A DNA stretch of 19,340 nt from Candidatus Iainarchaeum sp. Lineage in GTDB: Archaea; Iainarchaeota; Iainarchaeia; Iainarchaeales; JAAZKV01. Every line of letters begins with the position of its first letter. Within the stretch, counting starts at the first letter, position 1. Shown in pieces: positions 1-7,400 of the stretch. The stretch covers positions 1 through 19,340 of the forward strand of contig JABHJM010000085.1 of assembly GCA_018691995.1 (NCBI GenBank), in the 5' to 3' direction. The notes under the pieces were generated by a model. The model saw only the letters and a program-made list of their open reading frames with translations, had not been told where the DNA came from and did no database searches. A program made the translations under genes and the position numbers.

Positions 1-198
1 AGAAAACAATTAGCTGAAACAGTTGACAAATCAATTGTTTATAGAAAAAGCAAAAGAGTTGCAGAGTATGCTGACGAACTAAAAGATTTTCGAATGGGTG
101 TATCTGATAAACAAATAAAAGATTTAACAAAAAAAATTGGCAAACTTGAAAACATTGAAATTGCTTTGAAAGAATTGCAAAAATGGGCTAAAGAATAA
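1..198 (+). CDS. C-terminal end of an unrecognised protein (5' end outside window)
   Basis: An open frame runs from the first base of the window to a TAA at 196-198 and gives 65 residues. It is rich in Lys, Glu and Leu (for example KKIGKLENIEIALKELQKWA), so the tail is probably helical, possibly coiled-coil. I do not recognise a family. The frame has no internal stop and codon use resembles the downstream genes, with A/T-rich third positions and AGA for Arg, which supports a real coding tail. The start and most of the gene lie upstream of the window, so no function can be given. Confidence 0.6.
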   Translation, partial: RKQLAETVDKSIVYRKSKRVAEYADELKDFRMGVSDKQIKDLTKKIGKLENIEIALKELQKWAKE

Positions 199-247
199 AA
201 CTAATTTTAATAAAAAAAAGTTCAACCGGCATGGTACTTGGACACTG

Positions 248-255
248 TTTATATA
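248..255 (+). promoter_or_regulatory. Archaeal TATA box of the hairpin RNA
   Basis: The sequence TTTATATA is a near-ideal archaeal TATA box. If the 30-nt box-to-start spacing seen at the genes at 607, 874, 1810 and 3914 also applies here, transcription would begin at about A278, one base before the stem-loop at 279. The box overlaps the left arm of an inverted repeat (ATATAG at 251-256, CTATAT at 268-273, with eight A between), which could bind a regulator or simply be chance in A+T-rich DNA. Confidence 0.55.
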
Positions 256-277
256 GAAAAAAAACCGCTATATGATT

Positions 278-332
278 AGAACCAAAGTGGCCCAGGAAGT
301 GATTGGGCCTTTTAGTTGGTTCAGAATTTTTT
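278..332 (+). ncRNA. Candidate small hairpin RNA (or structured leader) ending in a T-run
   Basis: An arm GAACCAA (279-285) pairs with TTGGTTC (316-322), and an inner arm GGCCCA (289-294) pairs with TGGGCC (304-309). They are separated by a small asymmetric internal loop and capped by a 9-nt loop. A run of six T follows at 327-332, the usual signal for archaeal transcription termination. The TATA box at 248-255 predicts a start at about 278, so promoter, structure and T-run together outline a roughly 55-nt RNA. It matches no RNA family I know: it lacks C/D boxes and is not a tRNA. It could instead be the 5' leader of the small ORFs downstream, or only a terminator-like hairpin. Confidence 0.4.
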
Positions 333-377
333 AAAAAAAATTCAGCAAAAAACCAAAAAATAATTGGAGATGATAAA

Positions 378-461
378 ATGGTTGAAAATAGATTAGTAAG
401 ATTTGTAGAAGGAAGTCCAAGAAGTATTGATTTATCGTATGTTAAATGGAGATCATGTTAA
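378..461 (+). CDS. Doubtful small ORF, 27 aa
   Basis: ATG follows a GGAGATGAT sequence (366-374) that resembles the archaeal Shine-Dalgarno consensus GGAGGTGAT, at normal spacing. The 27-residue product begins MVENRLVRFV and ends WRSC. It has no recognisable motif, signal peptide or membrane segment. Support is only the ribosome binding site and the lack of any better gene nearby. It could be a leader peptide read from the transcript starting near 278, or the start of a broken gene. Confidence 0.25.
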   Translation: MVENRLVRFVEGSPRSIDLSYVKWRSC

Positions 462-492
462 TTCATCTTCTCTACTCTCAACGGTGATAAAA

Positions 493-585
493 ATGGATTA
501 TTATGAGAATATTTCAAGAGAAAAATGGCTTTCTGGAGAAAGCAAAACAACATTTTCTCAAAAATTAATATTATTTTTTAAATAA
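493..585 (+). CDS. Doubtful small ORF, 30 aa
   Basis: ATG follows GGTGAT (483-488) at 4-nt spacing, a good archaeal Shine-Dalgarno match. The product (MDYYENISREKWLSG... ending LILFFK) is basic with a hydrophobic end and matches no family I recognise. Its last codons overlap the TATA box of the next gene, which weakens the case. It might be a small peptide, or a remnant together with the ORF at 378, but I could not join the two in one frame into a sensible protein. Confidence 0.22.
   Translation: MDYYENISREKWLSGESKTTFSQKLILFFK
577..584 (+). promoter_or_regulatory. TATA box of the gene at 607
   Basis: TTTAAATA begins exactly 30 nt before the ATG at 607, so the transcript would start at or next to the start codon. 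The same octamer lies at the same distance before the gene at 3914. Confidence 0.55.
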
Positions 586-606
586 AAAATAAAAGGGGGA
601 AAAATT

Positions 607-828
607 ATGGATACACCAGTCAAAAAAGTGAAAGTTGGCGGAATAGAAGCTGCTGTATGGGAAAATACTTCAAAAGAAGGAAATAAGTACTTTACAACAT
701 CAATGGAAAGAAATTACAAAGATGGCGAAGAATGGAAAAAAACCAATTCTTTAAGATCAACTGATTTACCAAAAGCCATTCTAGCACTGCAAAAAGCTTT
801 CGAGTTCACTATGTTAAAAGAAGAATAA
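607..828 (+). CDS. Small conserved protein of unknown function (73 aa)
   Basis: This 73-residue protein has the pattern of a small family found in many bacteria, phages and archaea: an N-terminal strand region (VKVGGIEAAVWENT), a central F/Y-T-T-S-M-E-R-x-Y-K-D-G-E-E-W segment with a two-strand look, and a C-terminal helix with D-L-P-K-A-I-L-A-L-Q-K-A. The family is usually annotated hypothetical; its small beta-sheet plus helix form invites comparison with single-strand nucleic-acid-binding proteins, but that is a guess. The start is supported twice: a TATA box 30 nt upstream suggests a leaderless mRNA, and a GGGGGA sequence (596-601) is close to a Shine-Dalgarno site. No signal peptide or membrane segment is seen, so it is likely cytoplasmic. 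Confidence 0.7.
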   Translation: MDTPVKKVKVGGIEAAVWENTSKEGNKYFTTSMERNYKDGEEWKKTNSLRSTDLPKAILALQKAFEFTMLKEE

Positions 829-843
829 ATTGAACCAATTACA

Positions 844-852
844 TTAAAAATA
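844..852 (+). promoter_or_regulatory. TATA box of the nucleotidyltransferase gene
   Basis: TTAAAAATA begins 30 nt before the ATG at 874. No Shine-Dalgarno site precedes that ATG, which fits a leaderless transcript. Confidence 0.45.
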
Positions 853-873
853 AAAAATTCCTAGAATATACTA

Positions 874-1707
874 ATGGTTACAATAGTTTACATGGTCGCC
901 GGAATGAGCTCACGCTTTGGCGGAAAAATAAAGCAATTCGCAAAAGTTGGAATAAATGACGAAACATTAATTGAAGTTTCAATAAAACAAGCAATTAATG
1001 CAGGATATAACAAAATAGTTTTTATTGTTGGAGAAAAAACTGAAAGTTCTTTCAAAAAAATGTTTGGAAATGAATATGAGGGATTACCAATTTCTTATGC
1101 AAAACAAACATTTGACCAAGAACTGCGAGACAAACCCTGGGGCACAACTGATGCTCTTGTGAGTGCAAAAGATGTTATTGATGGGGCTTTTGTTGTTTGT
1201 AATGGAGATGACATTTATGGACAAACTGCACTAAAACAAGCACACGACTTTTTGACAAATAATAAAACCGGAGTAACTCTTGGATATAAATTAAAAAATG
1301 TAATTCCTGATGAGGGAACAGTCAATCGAGGAATTTATGAAACTGATTCAAACAATAATGTTCTTAGTATTGAAGAGACTTTTGACATTTCAAAAAAAAA
1401 TTTAGAAGAAAAAGAATTAAGTGAAAACACGTTATGCAGTATGAATTTATTTGGTTTACCATTACAAACAATTAGTGATTTAGAAAAAAAATTAATTAAT
1501 TTTAAAGAAGAAAATAAAGAAAGTCGAACTGCTGAATGTTTACTTCCTGTTGAACTTGCAAATTTAATTAAAGAAAATAAACTAAAATTAAAACTTATTG
1601 AAACAACTGACAAATGGTTTGGAGTAACAAACCCTAGCGATGAAGAAAAGGTTAGAAAACAATTAGCGGCACAGAATCTTTTAGAAACCAAGCAAACCAA
1701 AGGTTAG
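874..1707 (+). CDS. NDP-sugar-type nucleotidyltransferase (NTP_transferase fold)
   Basis: The protein (277 aa) opens with the nucleotide-binding loop of the NTP_transferase family: VAGMSSRFGGKIKQF at residues 8-22, matching the family pattern AGxGSRFGxxKxF. KPWGT (87-91) and NGDD (110-113) follow; the NGDD acidic pair is the expected metal and nucleotide site. This subgroup transfers a nucleotidyl group to a sugar phosphate or similar small phosphate, making an activated donor for glycans or lipids in the cytoplasm. The substrate cannot be read from the sequence. Length is close to the usual 280-300 residues. The ATG lacks a ribosome binding site but has a TATA box 30 nt upstream. The gene stands alone; a role in supplying sugars for surface glycoproteins such as those encoded further on is possible but only inferred. 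Confidence 0.85.
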   Translation: MVTIVYMVAGMSSRFGGKIKQFAKVGINDETLIEVSIKQAINAGYNKIVFIVGEKTESSFKKMFGNEYEGLPISYAKQTFDQELRDKPWGTTDALVSAKDVIDGAFVVCNGDDIYGQTALKQAHDFLTNNKTGVTLGYKLKNVIPDEGTVNRGIYETDSNNNVLSIEETFDISKKNLEEKELSENTLCSMNLFGLPLQTISDLEKKLINFKEENKESRTAECLLPVELANLIKENKLKLKLIETTDKWFGVTNPSDEEKVRKQLAAQNLLETKQTKG

Positions 1708-1712
1708 CGGGT

Positions 1713-1734
1713 GTGATGAACAACAGTTCACCAC
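1713..1734 (+). repeat. Intergenic stem-loop after the nucleotidyltransferase gene
   Basis: GTGATGAAC (1713-1721) and GTTCACCAC (1726-1734) form a 9-bp stem with one A-C mismatch and a 4-nt loop. An outer 8-bp inverted repeat, GAATCTTT (1674-1681) with AAAGATTC (1735-1742), flanks it. No T-run follows, so it is more likely an mRNA 3'-end structure or processing signal than a terminator. Confidence 0.45.
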
Positions 1735-1753
1735 AAAGATTCAGCAAAAAATA

Positions 1754-1773
1754 CCTAGCGGCACAGCACTAGG
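1754..1773 (+). repeat. Short inverted repeat containing a repeated 11-mer
   Basis: CCTAG (1754-1758) and CTAGG (1769-1773) flank a 10-nt loop. The 11-mer TAGCGGCACAG at 1756-1766 also occurs at 1664-1674, inside the end of the preceding coding region. It lies just upstream of the helicase promoter. It may be a small regulatory site or a local duplication. Confidence 0.35.
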
Positions 1774-1779
1774 CAAACT

Positions 1780-1787
1780 AATTAATA
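1780..1787 (+). promoter_or_regulatory. Weak TATA box of the helicase gene
   Basis: AATTAATA lies exactly 30 nt before the ATG at 1810, the same offset as at the neighbouring genes. The match to the TATA consensus is modest; position is the main support. Confidence 0.35.
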
Positions 1788-1809
1788 CTCATCCTCGAAT
1801 AAATTATTT

Positions 1810-3879
1810 ATGGATGTTTCAAAATCAGTACTAATTGCAAATAATTTTCCAAAGTACAATCCAATGCAAGAAAAATGCTTAGATAAATTGACAAACAGTT
1901 TAGTAGTTAGTGCACCAACAGCTAGTGGAAAAACAATTATTGCTGAACTTTTTATTCTAGAACAAGTAATAAACGAAGGTAAAAAAGTAATTTACACTTG
2001 TCCACTGCGCGCACTTGCAAGTGAGCATTATAAAGATTTTAAAAGAAAATATCCAGACATTACTTTTGCTCTTTCAACAGGAGATATGGACAGTAGTAGT
2101 TCATACCTAAAAAAATTTGATGTTATTTTTACAACTTATGAAAAACTAGCCTCTTTGTTAAGACACAAAACAGAATGGTTACAAAGAGTTGGTTGTATTA
2201 TTGTTGATGAAATACATGAACTTGATAGTGATCGTGGACCAGTACTTGAAATTGCTCTAACTCAAATGAGAAACATGCACAAAAACCTTAATGTGCTTGG
2301 TTTAAGTGCTACAATTCCAAATGCAAAAGAACTCTCAGAATGGCTTAATGCAGAATTAGTTAAAAGTGATTTTCGTCCAGTTAGTCTCAAAGAAGGAGTG
2401 TTATTTGAAAGTGATATTGAATATAAAGATAAGAGTACTGAAAAGGGAGATTTTGAAGATACTGTAGAAAAAAATTTGGATGAAGAAAAACAAATGCTAG
2501 TATTTGCTAATTCAAGAAAAAGAGCTGAGGGGCTAGCAAAAAAACTTTCTCCTAAAACAAAAAATATTGATAAAGAAAAAAATCAACTAAAATTAGAAAA
2601 AATTTCAAACTCAGTGTTAAATGCTCTTGAACAACCAACAGAACAATGTGCTTCTTTAGCAGATTGCATAAGGGGCGGAATTGCATTTCATCACGCTGGA
2701 CTTGTTCCAAAACAACGTGAACTTGTAGAAGAAAATTTTAGAAATGGATTAATAAAAATTATTTGTGCAACCCCAACTCTAGCAGCAGGAGTTAATACCC
2801 CAGCTGATGTTGTACTAATCCCTTCACTTTATAGATATGGAAATTTTGGAATGGAATTAATTAATGTTCGAGAGTATAAACAAATGAGCGGTAGAAGCGG
2901 TAGGCCAAAGTTTTCTACAGAAGGAAAAAGTATTGTTGTTGCAAATAATGAAACTCAAAAAGAATTATATCTTGAAAAATATATTAATGGAGATCTTGAA
3001 GGAATAGAATCAAAACTTTCAAACGCAACAACTCTTAGAACACACACCTTAGCACTAATTGCAACTGGAGATATTTATAATGATAAAAGTATTTGGAAAT
3101 TTTTTGAAAAAACCCTATTTGCAAAACAAACAGAAGATATTGGAGAAATATATGAGAGCGTTAGTGAAATTGTTGATGAATTAAAAGAATTTGGTTTTGT
3201 TTGCGAAAAAGGAGAATATTTTGTTTGTACTCCTCTTGGAAAAAGAGTGAGTGATTTATTTTTAGATCCCAAAAGTGCATTTAGTTTAATTAATGCACTA
3301 AAAGACAAACGAGATTTCAAAGATTTTTCTTATTTGTATGCTTGGGTTAATTGTCATGAATTTTTTCCTCTTCTAAATTATTCAAAAAAACTTGAGAGCA
3401 TTCTGTGGGAAGAATATAATGCTCGAATGAATGAAATTCCTTTTTCAAAAGAAAATTTATTATTTGATAACACTGCAGTTCAAAAGTTTTTTTCTGCACT
3501 TATGATGGAAAATTGGATTAGTGAAAAAAGAGAACAAACCCTATTCAAAGATTTTGGATTAGCTCCAGGATTACTATTTAGTAAAACAAGATTGATTGAA
3601 TGGCTAGCGTATAGCACAATTGAATTAAGCAAAGTCCTTGGAGAAGACCGACATCTAGTACACGCAAAAAAATTATCTCTTCGAGTCAAATATGGAGTGA
3701 AAGAAGAACTATTAGCTTTGGTTGAGTTAAAAGGAATTGGAAGAGCTAGGGCAAGAAAACTTTTTAGTGCTGGTATTACAAAACCAAGTGAAATTAGAAA
3801 AAATGTTGCAAAAGTTGAGCAATTGCTTGGGAAAAAGATTTCTGAGAACTTAAAAAGACAACTTAAAATCAGTGAATAG
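1810..3879 (+). CDS. hel308: Hel308-family ATP-dependent DNA helicase
   Basis: This 689-aa protein is a superfamily 2 (Ski2-like) helicase, close in length to characterised archaeal Hel308/Hjm (about 700 aa). Motifs in order: APTASGKT Walker A (35-42), TCPLRALASE motif Ia (63-72), DEIH (133-136), SAT motif III (166-168), VFANSRKRAE motif IV (231-240), the ATPTLAAGVNTP motif V region (320-331), and QMSGRSGRP motif VI (358-366). After the winged-helix and ratchet region, a helix-hairpin-helix LKGIGRARARKLFSAGI (about 640-657) matches the C-terminal domain 5 that brakes Hel308 on single-stranded DNA. Known family members unwind DNA 3'-5' and act at stalled replication forks. The gene has its own weak TATA box and no Shine-Dalgarno site, so it is probably leaderless. 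All catalytic motifs are intact. Confidence 0.92.
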   Translation: MDVSKSVLIANNFPKYNPMQEKCLDKLTNSLVVSAPTASGKTIIAELFILEQVINEGKKVIYTCPLRALASEHYKDFKRKYPDITFALSTGDMDSSSSYLKKFDVIFTTYEKLASLLRHKTEWLQRVGCIIVDEIHELDSDRGPVLEIALTQMRNMHKNLNVLGLSATIPNAKELSEWLNAELVKSDFRPVSLKEGVLFESDIEYKDKSTEKGDFEDTVEKNLDEEKQMLVFANSRKRAEGLAKKLSPKTKNIDKEKNQLKLEKISNSVLNALEQPTEQCASLADCIRGGIAFHHAGLVPKQRELVEENFRNGLIKIICATPTLAAGVNTPADVVLIPSLYRYGNFGMELINVREYKQMSGRSGRPKFSTEGKSIVVANNETQKELYLEKYINGDLEGIESKLSNATTLRTHTLALIATGDIYNDKSIWKFFEKTLFAKQTEDIGEIYESVSEIVDELKEFGFVCEKGEYFVCTPLGKRVSDLFLDPKSAFSLINALKDKRDFKDFSYLYAWVNCHEFFPLLNYSKKLESILWEEYNARMNEIPFSKENLLFDNTAVQKFFSALMMENWISEKREQTLFKDFGLAPGLLFSKTRLIEWLAYSTIELSKVLGEDRHLVHAKKLSLRVKYGVKEELLALVELKGIGRARARKLFSAGITKPSEIRKNVAKVEQLLGKKISENLKRQLKISE

Positions 3880-3883
3880 TCAA

Positions 3884-3891
3884 TTTAAATA
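3884..3891 (+). promoter_or_regulatory. TATA box of the GrpB-family gene
   Basis: TTTAAATA begins exactly 30 nt before the ATG at 3914, predicting a leaderless mRNA. No Shine-Dalgarno site is seen. Confidence 0.55.
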
Positions 3892-3913
3892 ATTAATTAA
3901 CCAAAAATAGATT

Positions 3914-4423
3914 ATGAAAGAAAAATATGCCTACCATGATTATTCTAAAAACTATAAATTACTTTTTAAAGAAGAAAAGAAAAATTTGAAGACTTTTTTA
4001 AAAGGCGTTAAAATTGAACATGTAGGGTCTACTGCCATTCCTGGGATGGGGGGCAAAAAAGTTATTGATATCATAGTTGGAGTTAAAAAGAAGTTTGGAA
4101 ATGAAAAAGAATTACTTAAAATGAACGGTTATGAGTTTGAAGAATCAGGGGGTACTGCTCAAAGACTATTTTTTAAGAAAATTATTGCTGAACAATTATA
4201 TCATTTACATTTAGTGGTTTATGATGAGCTTGATTGGTTACAAACTACTGCTTTTCGTGATTATTTGATTGAAAATCCCTCGCAAATTAAAGAATATGAA
4301 AAAGTCAAAAAAGAAGCAGTTAAAGTTGCAAAGGGTAGTGGAGAAATGTATCGAAATCATAAAAAAAATTACCTTGATAAAGTAACTAAAATCGCTCTAA
4401 GACAGTCAGCAAAGCTTTATTAA
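3914..4423 (+). CDS. GrpB family protein (UPF0157), nucleotidyltransferase fold
   Basis: The 169-aa product has the GrpB signature at residues 35-53: EHVGSTAIPGM, then KKVIDI. The GST loop and following Asp resemble the active-site loop of the nucleotidyltransferase superfamily. Further typical segments are HLHLVVYDELDWL, FRDYL and the end RNHKKNYLDKV. Length is normal for the family (about 170-190 aa). Proteins of this type occur alone or fused to dephospho-CoA kinase; their biochemical role is not settled. There is no signal peptide, so it is cytoplasmic. The gene has its own promoter and is the last small gene before the surface-protein operon, to which it has no obvious link. Confidence 0.88.
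   Translation: MKEKYAYHDYSKNYKLLFKEEKKNLKTFLKGVKIEHVGSTAIPGMGGKKVIDIIVGVKKKFGNEKELLKMNGYEFEESGGTAQRLFFKKIIAEQLYHLHLVVYDELDWLQTTAFRDYLIENPSQIKEYEKVKKEAVKVAKGSGEMYRNHKKNYLDKVTKIALRQSAKLY
4416..4423 (+). promoter_or_regulatory. Candidate TATA box of the surface-protein operon
   Basis: TTTATTAA overlaps the stop codon of the GrpB gene. With a 30-nt box-to-start distance, transcription would begin near 4446, giving a leader of about 24 nt that contains the AGTGAT ribosome binding site (4458-4463) used by the gene at 4470. Unlike the upstream genes, this operon would have a short leader. Confidence 0.35.
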
Positions 4424-4469
4424 GAAGAAAATTCTTTCTAATACACAGTGTTAACGTAGTGATTGGGGC

Positions 4470-7400
4470 ATGGATTTTTCAGATAAATTAAAAGGAACTT
4501 ATTTTTTCTTTGAAGATAAATGGTACTCAATTTTAGATAAAATTAACACAAAAGTTCCAGTATACAAAGCAGTTGACCCAATTGACAGAGTAATTCCAAG
4601 TTTTATTTTATTTCTTTTAATAATTTTGTTCATAATAATTTTAGTAGGGTATTTAATTCAATTTTCTACACCCTATGATGTAACCCTTATTACTCATGAC
4701 TCTTCAACAAAAGTTTTTTTGAGCGGGGTAACTATTAGTGGAGAACTTAATGGAGAACAATTTAGTGGGAAAACAGATTCTACTGGAGAATATTCTTTTT
4801 CTGTTGAAGGAACAAGCACGAGTTTTTTTGGAATGCTTGGGGGGCTAATTTTCCCAAGCGAACTTGATTTTTCAGGTTATATAAATGCAAAAGCAAGCGG
4901 TTATGAAGAAATAAAAAAGAAACAAATTGACTTTACTTCAACAAAACATAAAATTTATTTACAAGCGATCCCTGACGAACCAGAATACCCTAATTCAACT
5001 ATTGTTGAATTACAAGATTCTGTTTCAGGAGAAGCTATTGTTTCAAGCGACAATTATGCTTATGTGAAATTTAAATGTAATAACAAAAATATTTCTGTTA
5101 AAACCGTGAGAGATGAAGCCGATGGAGCAAAAGATGGGAAATTCACTTTAACAGAAGATTCATGCCACTTTGTTGCTACAAAAGCATATTCCCCAGGTTA
5201 TAATTTAGAATCAATCTCAAAAATTCTTCCAACAGATAAAAGCACACACCCAATTTTATTAACAAAAGAGGCCATTGAAACACAAGGAACCGCTAAAGTT
5301 TATGTGTACGATGGGAATACACTTCCAAAAGAAGGCATTGATGGAATAAAAGTTGTATTTAATGGAACTAATGGAAATAGTTATGCTGGGACCAATTCAA
5401 GCGGTCTTGCTGAAAAGAAAATGGATGTTGGAGAATATACCATTACTATAACCGATGAAAATTATTATGAAATAACAGCTAATGACAATATCAAAATAAC
5501 TATTGAAGCTGGACAACCAACTGAACTTGAAATTCAATTAGAAAAAATCAATCAAAATGATAGAAGAAGAGTGTATTTTAAAGTAATTGATTCTACTACC
5601 AGCGTTGCATTAAAAGATGTCCAAGTGGATTTATTATGGATTTATACAGATTCAAACGGAAACCAATTTGGAACTGATGCAACCCATCCTTTGAGTTACC
5701 ATGCTGGAAATAGCCACACAGACAACAATGGATTATTTGTTGCAAATGATTTTACATTAAGAAGTGAAGGCCAACTTGTTGCAATTCTAAAAAAAGACGA
5801 ATATATTTACAAAATAGTTAAACCCGAATTGTTTACTCTAACAAATGGCCCTCAAACAATTCAATTAGAAAAAGCAACTGCACTAAATAGTGGATTTGCA
5901 CAAATAAACGTTGAAGCAGGAGATAGCAATAGACCTCTTGCAAATGCGCAAGCTTATTTATACACAGATATTATAATTAATAGTGTAACTATAACAGGCA
6001 TTGCACTTGAAAAAAATGGAAAATATACTAATTCGAGTGGAATTGCCAATTATTCTGATTTGGCAGTAGGTATTGAAAATTCATATTTCGCACAAGCAAA
6101 ATTTAGCGGAAGTAGTTCTGATTTTACATCAAAAAAACAAGTAGACGCAAATCAAACAATATATTTTAACATCCATATGAACCTTAACATTAGTTACTTA
6201 GAAATTGAACTTATTGATTTTGATACAAGAGAACAAATACAAAATTCTAGCCAAGCAAATATTGAGATTTATACTGCTGATTCAGAATTTGTTAACATTC
6301 TTTTTTCTGAAAAATTAGATTATTCATTTGGATTTACAAGTGCGGGTTATTTACAAACTCAAAAACTTTTAATAAAAACTAAGCTTACTGGGTATGTAAA
6401 TCAAACAATTGAGATAAATCAAACAATGAATCCAGGAGCTAATAAAATAAGAATTTTAATGGTGCCGACAAGTCTTGCAACCGATAATGTAAATATATTA
6501 TTTGATAATATATACAAAAGTTCTGATTTTTTACTTGATAGTAATTCTTCAGTTGAAATGTTATTACAAGGAGGCGAATATGCTGCGCGATTTTTAACAA
6601 TCATTGGCCAAGATTTTAATTATAAAAAAGCAGTTTCATTTGGCAGAGTTATTGGATCAACAAATATAACTAGAATTTCTGCAATGCCCCTTCACCTTGA
6701 AATGGATGCGTTTACATGCACAACAACAGCACAAGACGATGATCTAACACATGATGATAACTATTATTTACCAACTCTCTCTGAATGTAAAACAAGCGGA
6801 GCGAATAATCAACAAGCTGGATTTAAATGGGAAGACGCAAATCTTGAACCAGGGGTATATAATTTTATAGTGCATTTCAGTGTTGATGGTGCTGCGGCTG
6901 ACGATGAATTAATTTCATTACACTATAAAGCAAAAGAAAAGCACAATCCAGAAACTGAAACTCCTTTATACAAACTTGATTTTTATATTGGTCAACCATT
7001 AAATGATTCTTTAGCATTAACTGCCAAAGTAAATAATAGTTCAGTGTTATTCACCAATGGACTAAGCCCTAAATTTAGTGTTGTTCCTGGCGAAGAAAAT
7101 AAGTTAAAAATAAAAGTGATTAATAAAAGAACTGAAAGTGTTAATAGTGGTTATTTAAAACTTTATTCATATAATGGTTCAACAACGAGCTTTGATGAAG
7201 CTGTTTTGGACCCAGCCACAATAAGTTTTAACCAAACAAACATTCAAACATCATTAACACTTGAACAAAATTTAGTAATGGGTTCTTTTAATTCAAGAGA
7301 ATATGATGTAAACTTTTACTCTCCAAATGCAGGAGATACTGGATGGATTGTAATTGTGCTAAAAGCAGACAATACTACTATTACAAAATTCATCGACATT

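Larger units (their letters stand above)
199..606. other. Gene-poor 408-bp stretch with promoter, hairpin and two doubtful small ORFs
   Basis: No convincing protein gene lies between the tail of the first gene and the gene at 607. The stretch holds a strong TATA box (248-255), an inverted repeat around an A-run (251-256 with 268-273), a stable stem-loop followed by a T-run (279-332), an A-rich tract, and two small ORFs of 27 and 30 codons with plausible ribosome binding sites. The last part carries the promoter of the gene at 607. It could be a small-RNA locus, a leader for small peptides, or the decayed remains of a gene. Confidence 0.6.

Noticed and set aside
199..332. tRNA or tRNA fragment suggested by GTTCAACC and GGTTC
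   Set aside because: No cloverleaf can be drawn: no acceptor, anticodon or D-arm pairing in the right order.
378..606. The two small ORFs as one frameshifted gene
   Set aside because: Joining the frames gives no recognisable protein, and each has its own ribosome binding site.
1335..1700. Long opposite-strand frames inside the nucleotidyltransferase and other genes (for example 3075-3320, 9143-9406, 12173-12496, 17631-17927, 18207-18590)
   Set aside because: They lie wholly inside genes with clear motifs, show odd low-complexity composition (Leu/Phe/Ser or His rich) and lack binding sites; they are reading-frame shadows.
1713..1719. GTGATGA as a C box of a C/D small RNA
   Set aside because: No D box (CTGA), C' or D' box lies at suitable distance; the sequence is better explained as one arm of the stem-loop.
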